DNA of 64,000 bases from Anaerolineae bacterium (GTDB lineage: Bacteria; Chloroflexota; Anaerolineae; DRVO01), in NCBI GenBank assembly GCA_013178015.1, contig JABLXR010000016.1, positions 59,906-123,905 of the forward strand. Reading direction: 5' to 3'. Each line of letters starts with the position of its first letter. Position 1 is the first letter of the stretch. The notes under the pieces were generated by a model that was given only the letters and a program-made list of their open reading frames with translations, was not told the DNA's origin and did no database searches. Shown piece by piece: positions 43,698 through 52,750 of the stretch. The position numbers and the translations under genes were made by a program.

Positions 43698-44386
43698 AAC
43701 CCCCCAGTTGGGCCGGCCTGGAATACGTATCCCCACTTCTTGCGCGTAAGTATGTACCGGGGGTGTGTCGGGTCCGGTTCCACCTTGTGCCGCAGATAGT
43801 GAACGTAGAGGTGCAGCCTACCGGCCAACTTCCTGTCCGCCGTGCCCCAAGTGGCCCGAAGCAGCTCGTCCGACAACACGATCTCTCCCGCACGCTGCAT
43901 CAGCGCCCCCAGCAGGCGCGTCTCGGTGGCCGTTAGCGCGCTGATCCTGCCGTTCACCGCTACCCTCCGCGCCGGCAGGTCCACCGTCACCACCCCGTCC
44001 GCGTATCGCGTCCTCCAGGGGTGGCCCCCCTTCACCCGGCGAACCAGGGCCTCCACGTGAGCGCGCAGGAGAGCGGGGCCGAACGGCCACACCAGCTGCT
44101 GGTCTGCCGCAGGCGATGGCCCCGAGCCGTGACCCTGTTCGGAACTCCGGCGCAGCAGCACCAGGAGAGGAACGTCACTGCCCTGGCGGATGCGGTCGCA
44201 GAGGCGCGAAGCATCCACCCCACCGTCGAGGAGATCTAGGATGACCACGTCGGGCTCGGCTCCGGCGAGATGCCGGCCGAGCTCCTCTAGAGAGCGGAAT
44301 TCTACTTCATGCGGACACTGAACCAGCCAACTACCGAGCACGTGCGCCCGGGCCTGATCGGCCCCGGCCAAGACAATCCCCGCCAT
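43664..44386 (-). CDS. OmpR-family winged-helix response regulator with degenerate receiver
   Basis: A 240-aa protein. The N-terminal domain resembles a receiver: VVILDLLDGG holds a candidate Asp51, but the acidic pair at the start is reduced and the conserved Lys-Pro is Trp-Pro, so phosphorylation is doubtful. The C-terminal wHTH (about residues 145-230) has the OmpR/PhoB pattern ALTATETRLLGALMQRAG, KLAGRLHLYVHYLRHKVEP and RYILTRKKWGYVF. ATG 44386 has GAGGAG 6 nt upstream. No adjacent histidine kinase; the neighbouring secretion operon has a matching operator. Confidence 0.82.
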   Translation of the reverse strand: MAGIVLAGADQARAHVLGSWLVQCPHEVEFRSLEELGRHLAGAEPDVVILDLLDGGVDASRLCDRIRQGSDVPLLVLLRRSSEQGHGSGPSPAADQQLVWPFGPALLRAHVEALVRRVKGGHPWRTRYADGVVTVDLPARRVAVNGRISALTATETRLLGALMQRAGEIVLSDELLRATWGTADRKLAGRLHLYVHYLRHKVEPDPTHPRYILTRKKWGYVFQAGPTGGFSKDSLMHWGS

Positions 44387-44611
44387 GCCAGGCTCCTCTA
44401 CTTCAGCAGACGCGCCACAGGTGCACGCATGAGCGCACTCGCGAGAGAGCGCGGGCTTCCGCCGCTCCCTGCGACTGATGGGCCGCGCCAGCAACGACGA
44501 AGAGGCTTCGTGCGAGGGGTAGACCGTCGGTGTCCGGCCAGCGATCAGGAGCGCCGGATCCTGCTGAAGGCGCCCCCAGACCCGCCTTCGTCCCCAGCTT
44601 CCCGAAAGCCA

Positions 44612-44678
44612 AGTGTACTCCAAGCTTACTCGAATGCAAGCACCTCAGGGCCACGAAAGTGTTAGAACTTCGTTAGAA
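44612..44678 (-). promoter_or_regulatory. Candidate promoter plus operator of the regulator gene
   Basis: On the minus strand: TTCTAA-CGAAG-TTCTAA (44678-44662), 22 bp, TTGCAT (44639-44634), 16 bp, TACACT (44617-44612). Total span from operator start to end of -10 is 67 bp, as at 43631-43697. It lies about 230 nt before ATG 44386. The rest of the 525-bp gap 44387-44911 holds a CCTATAACCTGTAACCTG-type microrepeat near 44870 and nothing else. Confidence 0.45.
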
Positions 44679-44911
44679 TCGCCCGACAACTGGGCTACGG
44701 CCCACCGCGCCCAGGCCAGACGACGCCGGACCCCCCACCTAGGCGCCCAATCGGGATCCAGCCAGCGGCCTGCCGAGGCATGCCCTAAGGCCGCCCCGCG
44801 CCATCTGCGGCTGGGCGCGCAACTTCACCAGCCGCGCCGCCGCCCGCGCGCTTGCGTCCCTACCCCCTATCCCCTATAACCTGTAACCTGTTCCCTACCA
44901 AGGAGCTCAGC

Positions 44912-45997
44912 ATGCGTGTGCCGCTGGCAAGGCCCCGACCCGATGTGGAACGATTCCTCCGCTTCCTCTCCGGCGACGAGATCGCCGGCCGGCCTCCCCT
45001 CATCGAGTACCTGGTGGATCACCAGGTCATGCGGCCTATCGTGGTCGAGGGCCTGGGTCGTACGTGGGCCGAGCCCACCCCCGGCGACCGGGAGGCGCAC
45101 GAGGCCTACCTGAGCAACTTCATCGCCTTCTGGCATCACCTAGGCTACGACTTCGTCCGCCTGGAGATGGGGCTGCCTTTCCAACGCCACCGTCTGGCTG
45201 CGCCCGATCCCGCTCCCGGCTCGGAGGCCACCCGCAACTGGGCCGATCAGCACCGGGGCGAGATAGCGTCATGGGAAGACTTCGAGCGCTATCCCTGGCC
45301 CCGGGTGCGCGACTTCGACTTCCACCCCTTCGAGTACGTCAACAATCACCTGCCCGACGGCATGGGCCTGATCGTGTCCCACGGTGGTGGCGTCTACGAG
45401 CACCTGTCCGACCTCTTCTCCTACGAGGGCCTGTGCCTGGCCCTCCACGATCAGCCCGACCTGGTGCATGCCGTGGCTCAGCGTCTCGGCACCCTCATGC
45501 TAGAGTTCTACCGCTACCTGGTGGACCTGGACGGGCTCATCGCCCTCTTCCCCGGGGACGACATGGGGTTCCGCAGCGCCACCCTGATATCGCCGGGCGA
45601 CCTGCGGCGCTTCGTGCTGCCCTGGCACGCCCGCTTCGCTGCCCTGGCCCACGAGCGCCGGCGCCAGTACTACTTGCATTCCTGCGGCAACATCGCCGCC
45701 GTCCTGCCCGACCTCATGGACGACGTGGGCATAGACGGCAAGCACTCCTTCGAGGACGCCATCATGCCGGCGGAGCGCTTCCACTTCCGCTATGGCGGCC
45801 GGGTGGCCACCCTGGGCGGGGTGGATGTGGACATTCTGGCCCGGGGCACCGAGGAGGAGGTGCGAAACCGTACCCGGCAACTGGTAGACGCCTGCGCTCC
45901 CCTGGGCCGCTTTGCCATCGGCTCGGGCAACTCCATCCCCAGCTACGTCCCAGTGCGCAACTACCTAGCCATGCTCGACGAGGCGCTAACGGCATAG
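44912..45997 (+). CDS. URO-D-like protein, third paralogue
   Basis: A 361-aa URO-D-fold protein. It includes DVERFLRFLSGDEIAGRPPLIEYLVD at the N-terminus and the C-terminal YLHSCGNIAAVLPDLMDDVGIDGKHSFEDA, the URO-D-type HxCGN and substrate-pocket region found in methyltransferase-like members (MtaA). ATG 44912 has AGGAG at 44901-44905. A divergent operon for an ABC importer lies beyond, so a sugar-linked role is possible. Not likely to be HemE because no haem genes accompany it. Confidence 0.75.
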   Translation: MRVPLARPRPDVERFLRFLSGDEIAGRPPLIEYLVDHQVMRPIVVEGLGRTWAEPTPGDREAHEAYLSNFIAFWHHLGYDFVRLEMGLPFQRHRLAAPDPAPGSEATRNWADQHRGEIASWEDFERYPWPRVRDFDFHPFEYVNNHLPDGMGLIVSHGGGVYEHLSDLFSYEGLCLALHDQPDLVHAVAQRLGTLMLEFYRYLVDLDGLIALFPGDDMGFRSATLISPGDLRRFVLPWHARFAALAHERRRQYYLHSCGNIAAVLPDLMDDVGIDGKHSFEDAIMPAERFHFRYGGRVATLGGVDVDILARGTEEEVRNRTRQLVDACAPLGRFAIGSGNSIPSYVPVRNYLAMLDEALTA

Positions 45998-45998
45998 A

Positions 45999-46088
45999 AC
46001 GCCGATACTACGCTGGTCTACATTGATCTCCGGATATTGCCATGTTCTGATCAGCGGGGATCGGCTTAGTATCAGCGTCTATCGGCGT
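45999..46088. repeat. Long inverted repeat of the GATCAGCG type
   Basis: Arms ACGCCGATA-CT-ACGCTG (45999-46015) and CAGCGT-C-TATCGGCGT (46073-46088) give 15 paired bases with a bulge. The interior holds GATCAGCGGGGATCGG. The right arm covers the 3' end of the glycerophosphodiesterase gene. A relative lies at 47884. Confidence 0.55.
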
Positions 46089-46774
46089 GCCATTCTTAGC
46101 CAGTCGGGCCAGTTGATGGTCATGCCATCTACGCCTGCCTCGAGGGCCTGCCACATGTCCCGCTCAGACTTCACTCCCCAGGCCCGGACCTCCAGCCCTA
46201 GGCGGTGCGCCTCCCGGACCACCTCGGCGGTGACGCCTGACGCCCGCGGGCATGCCTGGCGGATGCCCTCTGCAGCAAGCGCCGTCAACTCTCCGGGGGT
46301 GAACGTGCGAGTCAGGTAGCCCGTGCGCACCTCGGGCGCCAGGGCCAGCAGACGCAGCAGTCGCTCTCGCTCGAAGGAAGTGGCCGTGGCCGTCTCCAGC
46401 AGCGAGCGCTCCCTGATCTGCGCCACCACTGCCGGCTCCAGCCCGTCCACCTTGAGCTCCAGGGCCAGATGGGTCCGCCCGCCGAACTCATCCAGGAACT
46501 CGGCCAGCGTCAGTATCCGTTCGCCCGCGAACTCGGGGGAGAACCACGAGCCGGCATCCAGCGCCCTGACTTCCGCCAGCGAGAGCTCCGCCACCGGCCC
46601 GTGACCGTCAGTCGTACGGTCTACCCGCTCGTCGTGCAGGAGAACCACCTCCCCGTCCCGGGTGAACCGCAGGTCAGTCTCCAGCCCGTCAGCGCCCAGC
46701 CGCAAGCCCAGATGGAAAGAAGCCCGGGTGTTCTCCGGAGCGTAGGCCGAGGCGCCTCGGTGGGCGATGTTCAT
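46079..46774 (-). CDS. Glycerophosphodiester phosphodiesterase
   Basis: A 231-aa GDPD-family TIM barrel, hydrolysing glycerophosphodiesters to glycerol-3-phosphate and an alcohol. The catalytic HRGASAYAPENT at residues 5-16, ETDLRFTRDGEVVLLHDE near 33-50, ELKVDGLEP and GVKSERDM near the end are all present. ATG 46774 is my choice; GTG 46795 overlapping the upstream stop is an alternative. It is the last gene of the minus-strand importer operon. Confidence 0.9.
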   Translation of the reverse strand: MNIAHRGASAYAPENTRASFHLGLRLGADGLETDLRFTRDGEVVLLHDERVDRTTDGHGPVAELSLAEVRALDAGSWFSPEFAGERILTLAEFLDEFGGRTHLALELKVDGLEPAVVAQIRERSLLETATATSFERERLLRLLALAPEVRTGYLTRTFTPGELTALAAEGIRQACPRASGVTAEVVREAHRLGLEVRAWGVKSERDMWQALEAGVDGMTINWPDWLRMARR

Positions 46775-46791
46775 CACTGCCCGGCAAGCGC

Positions 46792-47865
46792 TCACACGGC
46801 CCCCCGCCGACGCAGGTGCTCGCGATATATCTCCTCGAACAACCGCACGTCCGTGCGGGCATCCTCGCCTGGAGAGCGAAACGGTTCCCCCCTGAGGACG
46901 GCCCGGACGAAGTGCTCCGCCTCGCGCTTGTAGGACCACGACCACGCCGGCGAGGGAATGGGCCGGCTGAACTCCTGAGTGCCTCCTGCCCGGTACACCT
47001 CCACCTCCGCCGGCGCGTTGCGCAGCAGCAGCGGCGGCGCCCACGTCTTCACCCAGCCGTGCTCGAAGTAGACCTGAGTGTGCTCGTCCCAACGGTAGTG
47101 CGATACCCGGCCGCTCTCTAGCACCGCTCGATGGCCGTCTACGTCCAGTACCACTATCCCCGTGTATCCGTCGTCGTCCAGGTCTACCAGCCGCACGCTC
47201 GTCCTGTCTCCGGCATCCAACAGCCAGCGCACTAGGTTGACGTTGTGGGTGTATTGTTGCAGGTAACCCAGATAGGCAGACAGGTGCTCCGGGGGAAGCC
47301 ACGCCGGAGCGAGGGCGCCCTCTGCCTGCGGCTTGGGTTCGTCGGTGACGTCCATGGGCGCGTCCAGCCCGGCTACCCAGTCGCCGCAGAAGCCGTGATT
47401 GCGCACATAGGTGATGGCACCCAGCTCGCCCGAACGGCGAAAGCGGTCCACGTAGCTCTTGGCCAGCTCGTTGCCGGCATCGTAGCGCTTCATATATGCC
47501 ACCATCAGCCGGGCTCCCGCCGCCTCCCCCGCCTGCAGCAGGCGGTCGGCCTGGTCTAGAGAGACGGCCATAGGCTTCTCCATGAAGACGTCCTTGCCCG
47601 CCAGCAACGCCTCCCGGGCGATCTCCCCCTGCACGGCGTAGTCAGCCGACACGGCCACCGCCTCCACCCGGTCATCGTCGATCAGCTCCCGGTGCGAGGG
47701 GTACAGGCGGGGGATGCCGAAGCGGCGCTGGACCTTCCGCCCCAGCTCGGGCCGGACCTCGGCCAGCGCCACCAGTTCGCACTCCTCGATGGAGCTGAAG
47801 CTCGGGAGGTGCACCTTCTGGGCCATGAAGCCCGCCCCGACGTAGCCGACCCGCAACCGCCTCAT
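46792..47865 (-). CDS. Gfo/Idh/MocA-family NAD(P)-dependent oxidoreductase
   Basis: A 357-aa sugar-type oxidoreductase. The Rossmann start LRVGYVGAGFMAQKVHLPSF (residues 4-23), followed by EKPMAVSLDQADRL (the family's EKP) near residue 92, and C-terminal substrate domain. ATG 47865 has GGAGG about 6 nt upstream, preferred over 47907. It acts downstream of the importer, probably on a sugar or cyclitol (inference). Confidence 0.88.
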   Translation of the reverse strand: MRRLRVGYVGAGFMAQKVHLPSFSSIEECELVALAEVRPELGRKVQRRFGIPRLYPSHRELIDDDRVEAVAVSADYAVQGEIAREALLAGKDVFMEKPMAVSLDQADRLLQAGEAAGARLMVAYMKRYDAGNELAKSYVDRFRRSGELGAITYVRNHGFCGDWVAGLDAPMDVTDEPKPQAEGALAPAWLPPEHLSAYLGYLQQYTHNVNLVRWLLDAGDRTSVRLVDLDDDGYTGIVVLDVDGHRAVLESGRVSHYRWDEHTQVYFEHGWVKTWAPPLLLRNAPAEVEVYRAGGTQEFSRPIPSPAWSWSYKREAEHFVRAVLRGEPFRSPGEDARTDVRLFEEIYREHLRRRGAV

Positions 47866-47883
47866 GGCATCCTCCCCGGAATG

Positions 47884-47989
47884 GAACGCTGACCGGCGCT
47901 GATGCAACGCCGATCTCCGCTGATCAGAAAAAGAAAGAATATCGAACGATCAGCGTGAATCAGGGTCGCATCAGCGCCGATCAGCGTCT
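47884..47989. repeat. GATCAGCG-type inverted repeat between permease and oxidoreductase
   Basis: Arms 47884-47905 and 47968-47989 pair at 19 of the first 20 positions (GCATCAGCGCCG shared), with a 62-bp centre. It may be a 3' mRNA-stability element or a MITE-like repeat. Confidence 0.6.
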
Positions 47990-47991
47990 CG

Positions 47992-48855
47992 TTATCCCTT
48001 CACCCCGCTTAGGGTGATGCCCTGAACGACGTAGCGCTGCATGAAGAGGAAGATCAGGAAGGTGGGCGTGAAGGTGAGGGTAGCGCCCGCCATCTGCACC
48101 CCGGCGCCTCCTTCCTGCACCACCATGGTGGCCAGGCCCACAGTCAGTATGCGCATGCTGGACTTGGTGGTGACGATCAGGGGGTAGAGGAAGGCGTTCC
48201 ACTGGCCCAGGAAGGTCAGGGTGGCCAGCGTGGCCAGGGCCGGCTTGGCCAGGGGCAGGATCACCATCCGGTAGATCTGGAACAAGCTGGCCCCATCAAT
48301 CAGAGCCGCCTGGTCATAGTCGGTGGGAATGGTTAGGAAGAACTGCCGCAGGAGGAAGGTGCCGAATATGGATGTCGCCGCGGGTATGATCAGGGCGGCG
48401 TAGGTATCCACCCACTTCAGCCTAGAGAGGATGAGGAAGAGGGGCACTATGGTGACCGTCGAGGGCACCATGAGTGTGCCCATGAAGATCCAGAAGATCA
48501 CGTCTCGGCCGGGGAAGCTGCCTCGAGCGAAGGCGTAACCGGCCAGCGAGCAAGTGACGAGCTCCAGCACCGTTACCGTGGAGGCCACGAAGACGCTATT
48601 GAAGATCCAGCGTCCGATGGCGGTCTGACTGAACAGACGAATGTAGTTGTCTATGCCCGGGTTCTCCGGGATCAGGCTGATGGGGAAGGTCATGTAGCTG
48701 AAGTTGGGGCGAAGCGACGCCGAGACCATGACCAGGAAGGGCCCCACCGTGGCTGCCGCGATGATAAGGAGGAGGACGTAGATCAGCACCGTCCGCACGG
48801 CGGTGCGCACCATAATGCCTGTATCGCGCTTCTTCACCCTGGCTGCCGCTGTCAC
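47992..48855 (-). CDS. Carbohydrate ABC transporter permease (MalG/CUT1)
   Basis: A 287-aa membrane protein with six TM segments and the EAA loop DQAALIDGASLFQIYRMVILPL for docking the ATPase. GTG start. Paired with the MalF-type permease 15 bp upstream. No ATP-binding gene is near, so a shared ATPase elsewhere is implied. Confidence 0.9.
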   Translation of the reverse strand: MTAAARVKKRDTGIMVRTAVRTVLIYVLLLIIAAATVGPFLVMVSASLRPNFSYMTFPISLIPENPGIDNYIRLFSQTAIGRWIFNSVFVASTVTVLELVTCSLAGYAFARGSFPGRDVIFWIFMGTLMVPSTVTIVPLFLILSRLKWVDTYAALIIPAATSIFGTFLLRQFFLTIPTDYDQAALIDGASLFQIYRMVILPLAKPALATLATLTFLGQWNAFLYPLIVTTKSSMRILTVGLATMVVQEGGAGVQMAGATLTFTPTFLIFLFMQRYVVQGITLSGVKG

Positions 48856-48870
48856 AATCGCTCCCTCAAC

Positions 48871-49809
48871 TCAGAAGATCGACTCGGACCAACGCATGTA
48901 CTTACGCTGCACCAACGAGGCAATCAGGATAATGACGAACAGGAGCAGGGACACGCCGCTGGCGTAGCCCATGCGGTAGCGATTGAAAGCCTGCTGCCAG
49001 ATGTAATACACCATGGTGGTGGTGGCATGCACCGGTCCCCCGCCGGTGAGCATGTAGGGCGGCCCGAACATCTGGAAGGCCCCAATCCCGGCGATGAGAG
49101 TGATGAAGATGGTAGTGGGCTTCAGCATGGGCACGGTGACGTAGCGGAACATCTGCCACCGCCCGGCGCCGTCTATCCTGGCTGCCTCGTACATCTCCTC
49201 CGGTATGCCCTGCAGGCCCGCCAGCCAGAGCACCATGTAGTACCCCATCGTGCTCCAGATCTGCATCACCGTGATGGAGGGCAGAGCCAGCCGGATGTCG
49301 AGCAGCCACTCCTTGTAGGGAATGCCCACCAGCCCGAGGAGATAGTTGGCGATGCCGTCCGGTCGAGGAACCAGAATGAACTTCCAGATGATGGCCAGGA
49401 CGGCGATGGACGTCACCACCGGCAGATAGTAGAGGGCCCGAAACAGGTACATGCCCCGCAGCCGCTGGTTAACCAGGCTGGCCAACCCCAATGACACCGC
49501 CGACACCGGCACCACGAACATGATGGCGTACTGAATGGTGTTGATCAGGGCCTTGTGTAGGATGCGGTCGTTCAGCATCCGCGAGTAGTTCTCCAGGCCC
49601 ACGTACTCTCTCGCCCCGAGCAAGTTCCAGTTATGGAAACTCAAGAAGATGAGGAAGATCCAGGAGAAGAGCGTGAAAGCGAGGAAGGTAAGGACGTTCG
49701 GAGCGATGAAAAGGTACCAGGGCCAGGCTTTCCGTAGCCGAGCGCCCAGAGAGCTCTTCTCTGCCCTGGCGACAACCACCCGGCCAGCAATCGCGGTCTG
49801 CTCACTCAC
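48871..49809 (-). CDS. Carbohydrate ABC transporter permease (MalF/CUT1)
   Basis: A 312-aa permease with six TM helices; the EAA loop lies in YEAARIDGAGRWQMFRYVTVPML. GTG start 49809 follows the SBP gene after the stem-loop at 49853. Confidence 0.9.
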   Translation of the reverse strand: MSEQTAIAGRVVVARAEKSSLGARLRKAWPWYLFIAPNVLTFLAFTLFSWIFLIFLSFHNWNLLGAREYVGLENYSRMLNDRILHKALINTIQYAIMFVVPVSAVSLGLASLVNQRLRGMYLFRALYYLPVVTSIAVLAIIWKFILVPRPDGIANYLLGLVGIPYKEWLLDIRLALPSITVMQIWSTMGYYMVLWLAGLQGIPEEMYEAARIDGAGRWQMFRYVTVPMLKPTTIFITLIAGIGAFQMFGPPYMLTGGGPVHATTTMVYYIWQQAFNRYRMGYASGVSLLLFVIILIASLVQRKYMRWSESIF

Positions 49810-49852
49810 CGTGGCTACCAGCTCCTCTCTACCGATAGATCGTCGGCATCAA

Positions 49853-49886
49853 CCGGTAACCTGGCCCTGCCAGGCCAGGTTACCGG
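49853..49886 (-). promoter_or_regulatory. Intercistronic stem-loop after the binding-protein gene
   Basis: A 14-bp perfect stem CCGGTAACCTGGCC (49853-49866) and GGCCAGGTTACCGG (49873-49886), loop CTGCCA. Typical of a 3'-end stabiliser or attenuator between SBP and permease genes. Confidence 0.65.
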
Positions 49887-49904
49887 CACGCCCGACGTAT
49901 CGGG

Positions 49905-51332
49905 TCAGCTGCGGCTCGCGTTCCACTCGTCCACAATCGCGTGCAGTTCGGCTTGGGCACCCGCCAGCGCTTCCTCCACCGACTGGTATCCCAGCACAGC
50001 CGCCTGGAAGTACGGAGCACAAGTGACTTTGCCTTCCTGCCAGAAGTAGGACGAGTCCTGGTTCATCTCTAGCAAGTCCACCCGCATGGCGACAAACTGC
50101 TTCGGTAGCGGTTCCGCGGCCCAGTAGTCCCACGCCGACCGTCGCGGAGGAGCGAACTTAGTCACCGAGCCGTAGAAACCCTGCTGCTCCGGCTCGATCA
50201 GCCAATTGAGCCAGGCCGCCGTCGCCTCTGGGGCCTTGCTTCCCTTGAAGACACCCCAGCACCCGGCACCGCCCAGGCAGACCTGACGCTTGTTCTTCCA
50301 TACCGGGTTCAGGCCGAAGTCTATCTCCGGAGCCTGAGCGCGGGTGTTGGTGGTGATGTCAGGGTTGCCGAAGCCACTGAGAGACGAGCGCCCCTCGATC
50401 CAGTAGTTGATGGCGCTTATGGCGGCCGCCTCGGCCTCGGAACCTACCGCCCCTTCCTTGGGCACCCATCCATTCTGGAACATCTCGGTGGCGAAGCTCA
50501 GAGTCTCGAAAGCTTCGTCGCTATCCAGCAGCACTCTGGTCAGATCCTCGCTGTAGACGTTGCCGCCGGCCTGCCAGAGCACGGTTACCCAGCAGTTACC
50601 CCAGTCCGTAGTGCTCCAGGTAGTGAGGAAGTAGTTGTGGGCCACCGAAGCAGCACCTACCTCGCGGATCTCGTCCCAGGTCACCGGAGGCTGCTCGGGG
50701 TCAAGCCCCATCTCGGAGAAGAGGCCCTTGTTGTACAGGTGGCCAGTCCCGATCAGGAGTGCCGGGTACATCAGCCGCCTGCCCTCCCAGGTAAGGCCCG
50801 GCTGCAGGTTGCCGTAGAGGTCGTCCCAGGCCTCCTGGGGAACCACGTCATCCAGAGGCGTGAGCACGTCGTTGGTGCCGAAGAGGGAAAGGGTGTCGGT
50901 GTTTACGTAGGCCACGTCGGGGGCTTCGCCCGCCGCAAACGCCGTCAACATCTTCTCCCGCCGGCCGCCCCACGGCAGAAGCTCAATGTTGAGGTTGATG
51001 TTGGGATACTGCTGACGGAAGCGCCCGACGAGCGGGGTCCACAGGGTGTCCATGTCGTTCTCACCCATGGGGAAGACCCAGACTTTCAACTCGCCGGCCA
51101 GGGCAGACGGCGCTGCGGTCACCTCGACCTCGACCGTCCGCTCTACCACCTTCTCCACCTCGACCGTCCGCTCGACGACCTTCTCCACCTCCTGGGTGAC
51201 CACAACCGTCTCTCTGATCACCTGAGGCGTCGGGGTGGCAGCGCACGCCGCCAACACGCCTGCTCCGCCCAGCGCCAGTCCGGCACCCAGCAGATGCCTC
51301 CGACTCACGCCACGCCCAGTGTGCTCTTGCAT
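49905..51332 (-). CDS. ABC transporter sugar-binding lipoprotein (family 1)
   Basis: A 475-aa extracellular solute-binding protein. Tat motif SRRHLLGAG at 10-18, lipobox LAAC with Cys30, then a Glu/Val spacer with two VEKVVERTVE units (about residues 48-68), then the family-1 fold LKVWVFPMGENDMDTLWTPL. It is first in the importer operon (51332 to 46079), upstream of both permeases, the oxidoreductase and the phosphodiesterase. The sugar is unknown. Confidence 0.92.
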   Translation of the reverse strand: MQEHTGRGVSRRHLLGAGLALGGAGVLAACAATPTPQVIRETVVVTQEVEKVVERTVEVEKVVERTVEVEVTAAPSALAGELKVWVFPMGENDMDTLWTPLVGRFRQQYPNINLNIELLPWGGRREKMLTAFAAGEAPDVAYVNTDTLSLFGTNDVLTPLDDVVPQEAWDDLYGNLQPGLTWEGRRLMYPALLIGTGHLYNKGLFSEMGLDPEQPPVTWDEIREVGAASVAHNYFLTTWSTTDWGNCWVTVLWQAGGNVYSEDLTRVLLDSDEAFETLSFATEMFQNGWVPKEGAVGSEAEAAAISAINYWIEGRSSLSGFGNPDITTNTRAQAPEIDFGLNPVWKNKRQVCLGGAGCWGVFKGSKAPEATAAWLNWLIEPEQQGFYGSVTKFAPPRRSAWDYWAAEPLPKQFVAMRVDLLEMNQDSSYFWQEGKVTCAPYFQAAVLGYQSVEEALAGAQAELHAIVDEWNASRS

Positions 51333-51613
51333 GATCTGATCTCCTCCATCGCGTGTGTGTACTGCCGGCTCTGAGGTCCCCAGCGTCCGGCTTCACGCCA
51401 GTGCCACAGCTACAATTGGCTCAGCGGCCCGGCCGGGGAAGGACGATTGGCGCGCTCATTCTAGCGCAGCGGTCCGGTTCGCGCCAGCGCGAGCAGGGCG
51501 CACCGGCCATGTCCCACCGTGCGGGCAAGTGGCAGGAACCATGTGAGCCCCTCACGCGTCAGGTCTGGCGGAGCGTCTACTTGCGGGGTGAAGCATCCCA
51601 GCTCGCCAACGCG

Positions 51614-51765
51614 GAGATTCCTCGCTGTCGCTCGGAATGACAGAAGGGGACAGTCGTGACTTGCCGCTGACGCTGCTCATGACGCCGGGAGGCGCCGAAC
51701 GAAGAGACCGGCGAGCGCCGAGGCTGCCCCCCTGCAGTGTCATGCCGAACCAAGTGAGGCATCTC
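51614..51765. repeat. Inverted GGAATGACA-type repeat pair in the 51333-52027 gap
   Basis: Arm 51614-51642 is roughly the reverse complement of 51738-51765 (shared TGTCAT, CCGA and ATCTC). A further perfect 10-bp stem GGGAGAGGGA/TCCCTCTCCC (51817-51826, 51871-51880) and a GATGCCG-AA-CGGCATC hairpin (51898-51913) follow. No gene or promoter is clear in the remaining ~690-bp gap. Confidence 0.55.
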
Positions 51766-52027
51766 CGGGTCGCGGGTGGCATCCTTCGTATCTTCGTGAA
51801 GGGAGCTATGGATGCGGGGAGAGGGAGCCGGAGAGACCCTGGAGCCAGCGAGCTCGTGACGGAAACGAGGTCCCTCTCCCACCTGGCTGACTCGCTGGAT
51901 GCCGAACGGCATCTGCGCTGGCGTTCAGAGCCCGCCCTGAGCCCCCCGAAGGCATGACCGCCCTACGCCCTGACTTCCCCGGCCCTCAGACTTGCCCCCA
52001 ACTTGGAGTGCAGCTGGGCCTGGACGT

Positions 52028-52750
52028 CTAGACTCCAAAGAGGCGCCTGGCATTACCCGAGAGGATGAGCTCGCGCTCGTCCTCGGATAGACGGGCCGCC
52101 CGGATCTTGCCCAGGCAGTAATGCAGGTTGGCGTTGTCGGTCCCGAACAGTACCCGCTCCACCCCCACGCTCTCAACCAGCACGTCTACCATGTCTGCCT
52201 CGGCCAGGCTCCCGCTCGTGTCCACCCACAGGTTCGGGCAGTCGCGGGCCACCTTGGCCCCGTCCTCCCACTCGCCCCCAAAATGGGCCAGCATGAACCG
52301 CGCCTTCGGGAACCGCCGAGCCAGATTGGCCACGTGCTTTGGCCGGCTCTCGAAAGGCAGCTGCCCCACCGTCTTGACCCAGGCGTGGGCCAGGACCACA
52401 GCTCCCTTCTCCTGCGCTACCTCGATCAACGGGTCCACCCGGGGGTCATCCGCCAGGACGGAGATCCAGAGCTTCACTCCCTTCATGCCTGAATCGAGGC
52501 ACCGCTGCAACTCGCGCACGCCCTCCTCGCCCAGACGCGGATTGACGTAGGCGAAGCCTATCACCCGGTCAGGATACTCCTCCATCCAGCGGAGAACGTG
52601 ATCGTTGGACGCCTGCAGGTGCTTCAGCGAAGGGAAGGCTCCGCCCTGAAGAGAGCTGATGGCCACTACGTCCACCAGCCGTCGGTCGAGCATCTTCCGC
52701 ACCACGTCGTTTGGACCCAGATCCAGGTGCAGGTGCGCATCAATGATCAT
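52028..52750 (-). CDS. Amidohydrolase-type TIM-barrel hydrolase
   Basis: A 240-aa protein with IIDAHLHLDLG at the start, KGVKLWISV, VVLAHAWVK, RFMLAHFGGEW and VLFGTDNANLHY near the end, the usual metal/acid positions of amidohydrolase-2 members. It is the last gene of the 60286-52028 operon; its start overlaps the previous stop by 11 bp. Confidence 0.82.
   Translation of the reverse strand: MIIDAHLHLDLGPNDVVRKMLDRRLVDVVAISSLQGGAFPSLKHLQASNDHVLRWMEEYPDRVIGFAYVNPRLGEEGVRELQRCLDSGMKGVKLWISVLADDPRVDPLIEVAQEKGAVVLAHAWVKTVGQLPFESRPKHVANLARRFPKARFMLAHFGGEWEDGAKVARDCPNLWVDTSGSLAEADMVDVLVESVGVERVLFGTDNANLHYCLGKIRAARLSEDERELILSGNARRLFGV

Noticed and set aside
44387-44623. N-terminal extension of the response regulator from 44623
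   Set aside because: The extension is Ser/Arg-rich with no domain match; ATG 44386 has GAGGAG at the right distance and begins the receiver-like fold.
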